DNA of 17,729 bases from CAUPWF01 sp964367905 (GTDB lineage: Bacteria > Bacillota > Clostridia > Lachnospirales > Lachnospiraceae), in contig CAYIZP010000048.1 in assembly GCA_964367905.1 (NCBI GenBank), positions 1-17,729 on the forward strand, in the 5' to 3' direction. Under the pieces are notes generated by a model. The model did not search any database. It was not told where the DNA came from and saw only the letters and a list, made by a program, of their open reading frames with translations. Positions 13,861-17,729 of the stretch are shown here, one piece after another. The number at the start of each line of letters is the position of its first letter. Within the stretch, counting starts at the first letter, position 1. The position numbers and the translations under genes were made by a program.

Positions 13861-15081
13861 ATGATTTCAGTAATAGGATTAGGATATATAGGATTACCTA
13901 CGGCGCTTATGTTTGCGAAGAGTGGCGTTGATGTAATGGGAGTAGATTATAATGTAGAGTTAGTGAATTCTTTGAGAGACGGCAGACTTACCTTTGAGGA
14001 AGAAGGGTTGGAAGAGTTATTTCAAGAAGCGCTCAGCAACGGTATAAAGTTTTCTAACACATATGAAAAATCAGATATGTATATTGTAGCGGTGCCAACA
14101 CCGTATATAAAAGAAACAAAGAAGATAGATCCAGCTTATGTTATCAAAGCAGTAACAAGTGTACTTGATGTATGCGATAAAGGATCGATTGTTTGTGTTG
14201 AGTCAACAATTTCACCAGGTACCATCGATAAATTTATCCGACCAATTATTGAAGAAAAAGGATTTGTGATTGGCGAAGATATTCATATTGCACATGCACC
14301 TGAAAGAATTATTCCAGGGAATATGATCTACGAATTGGAAAACAACTCCAGAACGATTGGATGCGATGATAAGGAGATTGGTGGTCGAATTGAAAAATAT
14401 TATGCTTCTTTTTGTAAAGGCGATATGATTGTAACGGATATTCGTTCTGCGGAGATGTCAAAAGTAGTTGAGAATACATTCCGTGATATTAATATTGCAT
14501 TTGCAAATGAGTTGGCACAAATCTGTAGAGAAGACGGAATGGACGTATATGAAATTATCAAGATTGCAAACATGCATCCACGTGTAAACATCTTAACTCC
14601 AGGACCAGGGGTGGGAGGACACTGTATATCAGTTGACCCATGGTTTTTAGTGGGAGATTATCCGGGGCTTGCTAATATTATATTATCAGCGAGAAAAATC
14701 AATGACTCAATGCCGGAGTTTGTATTAGAGAGAATTCATAGCATTATGAGAGAAAATCAGATTAAGGATGTCTCTAAAGTTGGGCTGTATGGATTGTCAT
14801 ACAAGGAGGATGTAGATGATACTAGAGAGAGTCCGACACTTCAGTTGCTAGAAAGTATGCAAAAGCATCTAGCTACAGGTATCAAAGTATATGATCCATG
14901 GATTAAAGAGAACATTGTTGAAAACCAATATCAAGACTTTGACAAATTTGTAGATGATGTAGAACTGATTGTTCTGATGGTAGGACATGACCATATTAAG
15001 CAAAATATGAATAAGATTGAAGATAAATTAATACTTGACACACGCAATGTGTGTAGTAATGAAAAAGCGTATAAATTATAG
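13861..15081 (+). CDS. wecC: UDP-N-acetyl-D-mannosamine dehydrogenase (UDP-Glc/GDP-Man dehydrogenase family)
   Basis: The 406-residue protein oxidises C6 of UDP-ManNAc to UDP-ManNAcA with two NAD+ in known homologues. The N-terminal NAD fold has GLGYIGLP (6-13) and VDYN with its ribose-binding Asp (29). The central region has AVPTPY (77-82), ESTISPGT, and AHAPERIIPGNM. The catalytic region EMSKVVENTFRDINIAFANE (198-217, K201/N205) leads to GPGVGGHCISVDPWF (248-262), whose C255 is the nucleophile. The C-terminal UDP-binding part has YKEDVDDTRESPT (R322). The GPGVGGHCI-VDPWF form is characteristic of WecC rather than UDP-glucose dehydrogenase (Ugd). Adjacency to a UDP-GlcNAc 2-epimerase supports the substrate. 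A strong promoter and AGAGGG site precede the ATG. UDP-GlcNAc dehydrogenation is the main alternative. Confidence 0.9.
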   Translation: MISVIGLGYIGLPTALMFAKSGVDVMGVDYNVELVNSLRDGRLTFEEEGLEELFQEALSNGIKFSNTYEKSDMYIVAVPTPYIKETKKIDPAYVIKAVTSVLDVCDKGSIVCVESTISPGTIDKFIRPIIEEKGFVIGEDIHIAHAPERIIPGNMIYELENNSRTIGCDDKEIGGRIEKYYASFCKGDMIVTDIRSAEMSKVVENTFRDINIAFANELAQICREDGMDVYEIIKIANMHPRVNILTPGPGVGGHCISVDPWFLVGDYPGLANIILSARKINDSMPEFVLERIHSIMRENQIKDVSKVGLYGLSYKEDVDDTRESPTLQLLESMQKHLATGIKVYDPWIKENIVENQYQDFDKFVDDVELIVLMVGHDHIKQNMNKIEDKLILDTRNVCSNEKAYKL

Positions 15082-15105
15082 AGGAAGATGATAGGTGAAT
15101 TAGTG

Positions 15106-16197
15106 ATGAAAAAAATAATGCTAGTGTTTGGGACAAGACCCGAGGCGATAAAGATGTGCCCTCTTGTTAATGAATTGAAATCGAGAACATCAATTAATAC
15201 AGTAGTTTGTGTAACAGGTCAGCATAGACAAATGTTAGATCAAGTACTGACCGTATTTGATGTGGTTCCAGACTATGATTTATCTATTATGGAAGCAAAA
15301 CAGACACTGTTTGATGTTACGACAAATATCTTGAAGAAGATTCAAGGAGTTCTAGAGAGTGAAAAGCCAGATGTTGTTTTGGTTCATGGGGATACGTCAA
15401 CTACTTTTGTCACTGCGTTAGCTTGTTTTTATCTTCAGATACCTGTAGGACACGTAGAAGCAGGTCTTCGTACGTATAATATATATTCACCGTTTCCAGA
15501 AGAGTTTAATAGACAGGCAGTAGGAATTGTGTCCAAATATAATTTTGCTCCAACAGACACATCCAAGGAGAATCTATTAAAAGAGGGAAAACATGAGTCA
15601 ACCATATATGTAACAGGAAACACAGCCATAGATGCACTAAAAACAACAGTTAAAGAAGATTATGCTCATCCAGAGCTTGAATGGGCAGCGGATTCCAGAT
15701 TGATTATGATTACCGCTCACAGAAGAGAAAATTTAGGTGAGCCTATGAAGAATATGTTTAGAGCTATTCGGAGGATCATGGATGAGTATCCAGATGTAAA
15801 AGCAATCTACCCAATTCACATGAATCCTAAAGTGCGCGAAACAGCTACAGCAATTCTAGGGGATTGCGATAGAATTAGAATTATAGAGCCTCTTGAAGTA
15901 ATTGATTTTCATAATTTCTTATCTAGAAGCTACTTGATCCTGACAGATAGTGGTGGAATCCAAGAAGAAGCACCATCTCTAGGGAAACCAGTTCTTGTTA
16001 TGCGAGATACAACTGAGAGGCCAGAAGGCATTGTAGCAGGGACACTAAAACTTGTAGGTACAGAAGAGGAAGTGATTTACGAAAACTTCAAATTACTGTT
16101 AGAGAATACGAATGAATATGAAAAGATGAGTAAGGCGAGTAATCCATATGGAGATGGATATGCTTGTAAGAAGATAGCAGATATTATTAGTTTATGA
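15106..16197 (+). CDS. wecB: UDP-N-acetylglucosamine 2-epimerase (non-hydrolysing)
   Basis: The 363-residue GT-B-like enzyme interconverts UDP-GlcNAc and UDP-ManNAc in the cytoplasm, supplying the dehydrogenase next to it. Motifs in order: MLVFGTRPEAIKM at the N-terminus, TGQHRQM, VHGDTSTT, GHVEAGLRT (catalytic His/Glu area), FPEEFNRQ, VTGNTAID, TAHRRENLGEP (active-site His-Arg-Arg), then DSGGIQEEAPSLGKP and RDTTERPEG. Length agrees with the family. An in-frame ATG at 15088 would add six residues, but GAGGAAG touches it directly; AGGTGA lies 7 bases before 15106, and the family starts there with MKKI. It begins 24 bases after the wecC stop, in the same operon. Confidence 0.92.
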   Translation: MKKIMLVFGTRPEAIKMCPLVNELKSRTSINTVVCVTGQHRQMLDQVLTVFDVVPDYDLSIMEAKQTLFDVTTNILKKIQGVLESEKPDVVLVHGDTSTTFVTALACFYLQIPVGHVEAGLRTYNIYSPFPEEFNRQAVGIVSKYNFAPTDTSKENLLKEGKHESTIYVTGNTAIDALKTTVKEDYAHPELEWAADSRLIMITAHRRENLGEPMKNMFRAIRRIMDEYPDVKAIYPIHMNPKVRETATAILGDCDRIRIIEPLEVIDFHNFLSRSYLILTDSGGIQEEAPSLGKPVLVMRDTTERPEGIVAGTLKLVGTEEEVIYENFKLLLENTNEYEKMSKASNPYGDGYACKKIADIISL

Positions 16198-16243
16198 AGA
16201 TGTAAGCAAATATAATTAAAGTACTATATAGGAGTGAGAAAAT

Positions 16244-17729
16244 ATGTATCAACTTAGTGTAATAATAACCACATATAATGCGGAAAACACAGCGAGTAGA
16301 GCAATCGAGTCTGTTTTAAATACATATAGGAAAAATTTGATCGAAATTATTGTTATAGATGATTGTTCTAAGGATAGTACTTTTCAGATTGTGAGTGAGT
16401 ATGAAAAAAAATATAGCAATATCAAAGTATTTCAAATGTCAGAAAATACAGGGAGTCCTTCTGCTCCAAGAAATTTGGGGATTGAAAAATCTTCAGGTGA
16501 GTACATTACTTTTTTGGACGATGATGATATGCTGTATGCGGATAAGATGTTAGATATGCTTAATATGGTAAAGAGCAAGGATTTTGATTTCGCAAGAGGC
16601 TATTTAATGACGGATAACAGAGGTCGTAGGACTATTGCAAATAAACTTTCATTCGAACCGAAAAGCCAAGATGAAACTGTAGAAATGATGATACGGGAAC
16701 AGAGTACGACCCAGGATTTCTTTGTGAAACGAGAGTTGTTATTGCAAGAAAATATTAGATATAGAACTGATATTAAAATAGGAGAAGACATAATTTTTGT
16801 ATGCAGCATAATCGCTTGCAGCAAAGTTGTTATGTATATTAATGATTTTTATTATATATACAATAAGACTTCATATGATATATCCAATCTATCGTCAACA
16901 CAAAGTGTTTCAGATAGAGAGGTTATGAATCAAATTGATGCATGGCAAGAAAGTGAAAAAGTTTTAAATTCGATAGGAAAAAGTTATTATAAGCTACGAT
17001 TACATGCCAGTTTCAGAAATTTATTATTATCTATTGTACGATATTCTAATGGGATATCAGTTGAAACTTATGATGTATTGGCTAGTTTTGCACAGAATAC
17101 AAAAAAGCATATAGCTCTAGCAATGAATTTATCAACAAGGTATTATGAATTATATCAATCAATTTTAAGTGAAGACTACAAATTATACTGTGAAGTTTCT
17201 AAACGAAGACTGCTAATAAATGGATATGACCTTAAGTTTATTACACCACTAGTACCATATTTTGAGAAAGAGTATAATGTTAAAATCGATGAATGGAAAG
17301 GCCACAACATACATGATGAAGCTCAAAGTAAAGAATTATGTCAGTGGGCAGATATCATTTTTTGCGAATGGCTATTTGGTAATGCAGTTTATTTTTCTAA
17401 AGAAAAAAATAATAATCAAAGATTGTTTATACGGGCTCATAGAGTGGAGTACTCGCGCGATTTTGGTCATAGTGTAAATTGGGATAATGTCGATATGATG
17501 TTTGCAGTGGGGTATTATTATTTTGAACGCTTTCAGGCAACTTTTAGTGTTCCTAGAAGTAAGATGCGATTGTTAAGTAATTATGTGGAAGAAGCTATAT
17601 ATATAAATGATAAAAAAGAAGATTCAAGCTATAATATAGGTGTTGTAGGTATATTGCCTAAAAGAAAAGGGTTTTTAAGAAGCTTAGAGCTTATAAAAAA
17701 ATTGAAGAATCATAATGCTAATTATAAAT
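16244..17729 (+). CDS. Two-domain glycosyltransferase, GT2 fused to a GT4-like domain (3' end outside window)
   Basis: An open frame runs from the ATG at 16244 (GGAG 9 bases upstream) to the right edge without a stop: 495 codons and one base. Residues 1-~215 are a GT2 domain with QLSVIITTYNAENTASRAIE (3-22), VIDDCSKDST (37-46), GSPSAPRNLGIEKSSGEY (70-87), a run of four Asp in FLDDDDML (90-97), and the acceptor motif IGEDIIFV (179-186). A helical linker follows to ~320. From ~321, RRLLINGYDLKFITPL, WADIIFCEW, RLFIRAHRVEYSRDF and, at 464-474, YNIGVVGILPK (then RKG) look like the first half of a GT-B, GT4-type domain, matching the first strand of its second Rossmann fold. I infer an enzyme adding two successive sugars. 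The gene is markedly more AT-rich than those before it. Confidence 0.82.
   Translation, partial: MYQLSVIITTYNAENTASRAIESVLNTYRKNLIEIIVIDDCSKDSTFQIVSEYEKKYSNIKVFQMSENTGSPSAPRNLGIEKSSGEYITFLDDDDMLYADKMLDMLNMVKSKDFDFARGYLMTDNRGRRTIANKLSFEPKSQDETVEMMIREQSTTQDFFVKRELLLQENIRYRTDIKIGEDIIFVCSIIACSKVVMYINDFYYIYNKTSYDISNLSSTQSVSDREVMNQIDAWQESEKVLNSIGKSYYKLRLHASFRNLLLSIVRYSNGISVETYDVLASFAQNTKKHIALAMNLSTRYYELYQSILSEDYKLYCEVSKRRLLINGYDLKFITPLVPYFEKEYNVKIDEWKGHNIHDEAQSKELCQWADIIFCEWLFGNAVYFSKEKNNNQRLFIRAHRVEYSRDFGHSVNWDNVDMMFAVGYYYFERFQATFSVPRSKMRLLSNYVEEAIYINDKKEDSSYNIGVVGILPKRKGFLRSLELIKKLKNHNANYK

Noticed and set aside
17262..17477. 71-codon plus-strand frame
   Set aside because: It lies in another frame inside the GT2-GT4 fusion gene, whose frame stays open throughout.
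1..17729. tRNA, rRNA, IS element or integrase
   Set aside because: I looked for tRNA-like cloverleaf ends, transposase motifs and terminal inverted repeats around genes and found none that I could support by eye.

Overview
The window looks like the chromosome of a low-to-moderate-GC Gram-positive (Firmicutes), most probably a gut or rumen Lachnospiraceae-type Clostridia. The reasons are strong AGGAGG-type ribosome sites, a Big_2 surface protein with an LPXTG-like SPETGD anchor, an LCP-family wall ligase, and an Rpn-family nuclease with a Gly/Lys/Arg-rich tail. The taxon is an inference; no marker gene is present. All convincing genes lie on the + strand.

Layout. (1) 1-623: the 3' end of a cell-wall-anchored surface protein, visibly more GC-rich than what follows. 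(2) 624-1015: a gene-free stretch with a terminator-like hairpin and then a ~190-bp chain of short hairpins (688-879), then a promoter. (3) 1016-9476: a tight run of eight genes with short gaps or overlaps: four GT2 glycosyltransferases, one GT4, a GT11 (alpha-1,2-fucosyltransferase type), a GT10 (alpha-1,3-fucosyltransferase type) and a Wzx-like flippase. It ends at a perfect 13-bp hairpin. (4) 9945-10928: a separately promoted Rpn/PD-(D/E)XK nuclease gene that contains a plausible internal start for a 71-residue C-terminal product. (5) 11157-13636: a GT14 (beta-1,6-GlcNAc-transferase type) gene and an LCP ligase gene, behind a strong promoter whose predicted transcript begins at a perfect 19-bp hairpin. 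(6) 13861-17729: UDP-ManNAc dehydrogenase (wecC-like), UDP-GlcNAc 2-epimerase (wecB-like) and the start of a long two-domain glycosyltransferase that runs off the window. This part is more AT-rich.

Together the genes describe assembly and attachment of a complex surface glycan. WecB and WecC would make UDP-ManNAcA from UDP-GlcNAc. The GTs would build and fucosylate a lipid-linked repeat unit, Wzx would flip it, and the LCP protein would attach the polymer to the wall. No initiating phosphoglycosyltransferase, Wzy polymerase or GDP-fucose synthesis gene is in the window, so the locus is incomplete here.

The observations most worth following are: a small family of hairpins whose arms differ by compensatory base changes; the Rpn gene with an internal promoter-like sequence, Shine-Dalgarno and ATG; the pairing of GT10 and GT11 fucosyltransferases with a GT14 enzyme, which suggests a host-like fucosylated glycan; and the GT2-GT4 fusion at the right edge.
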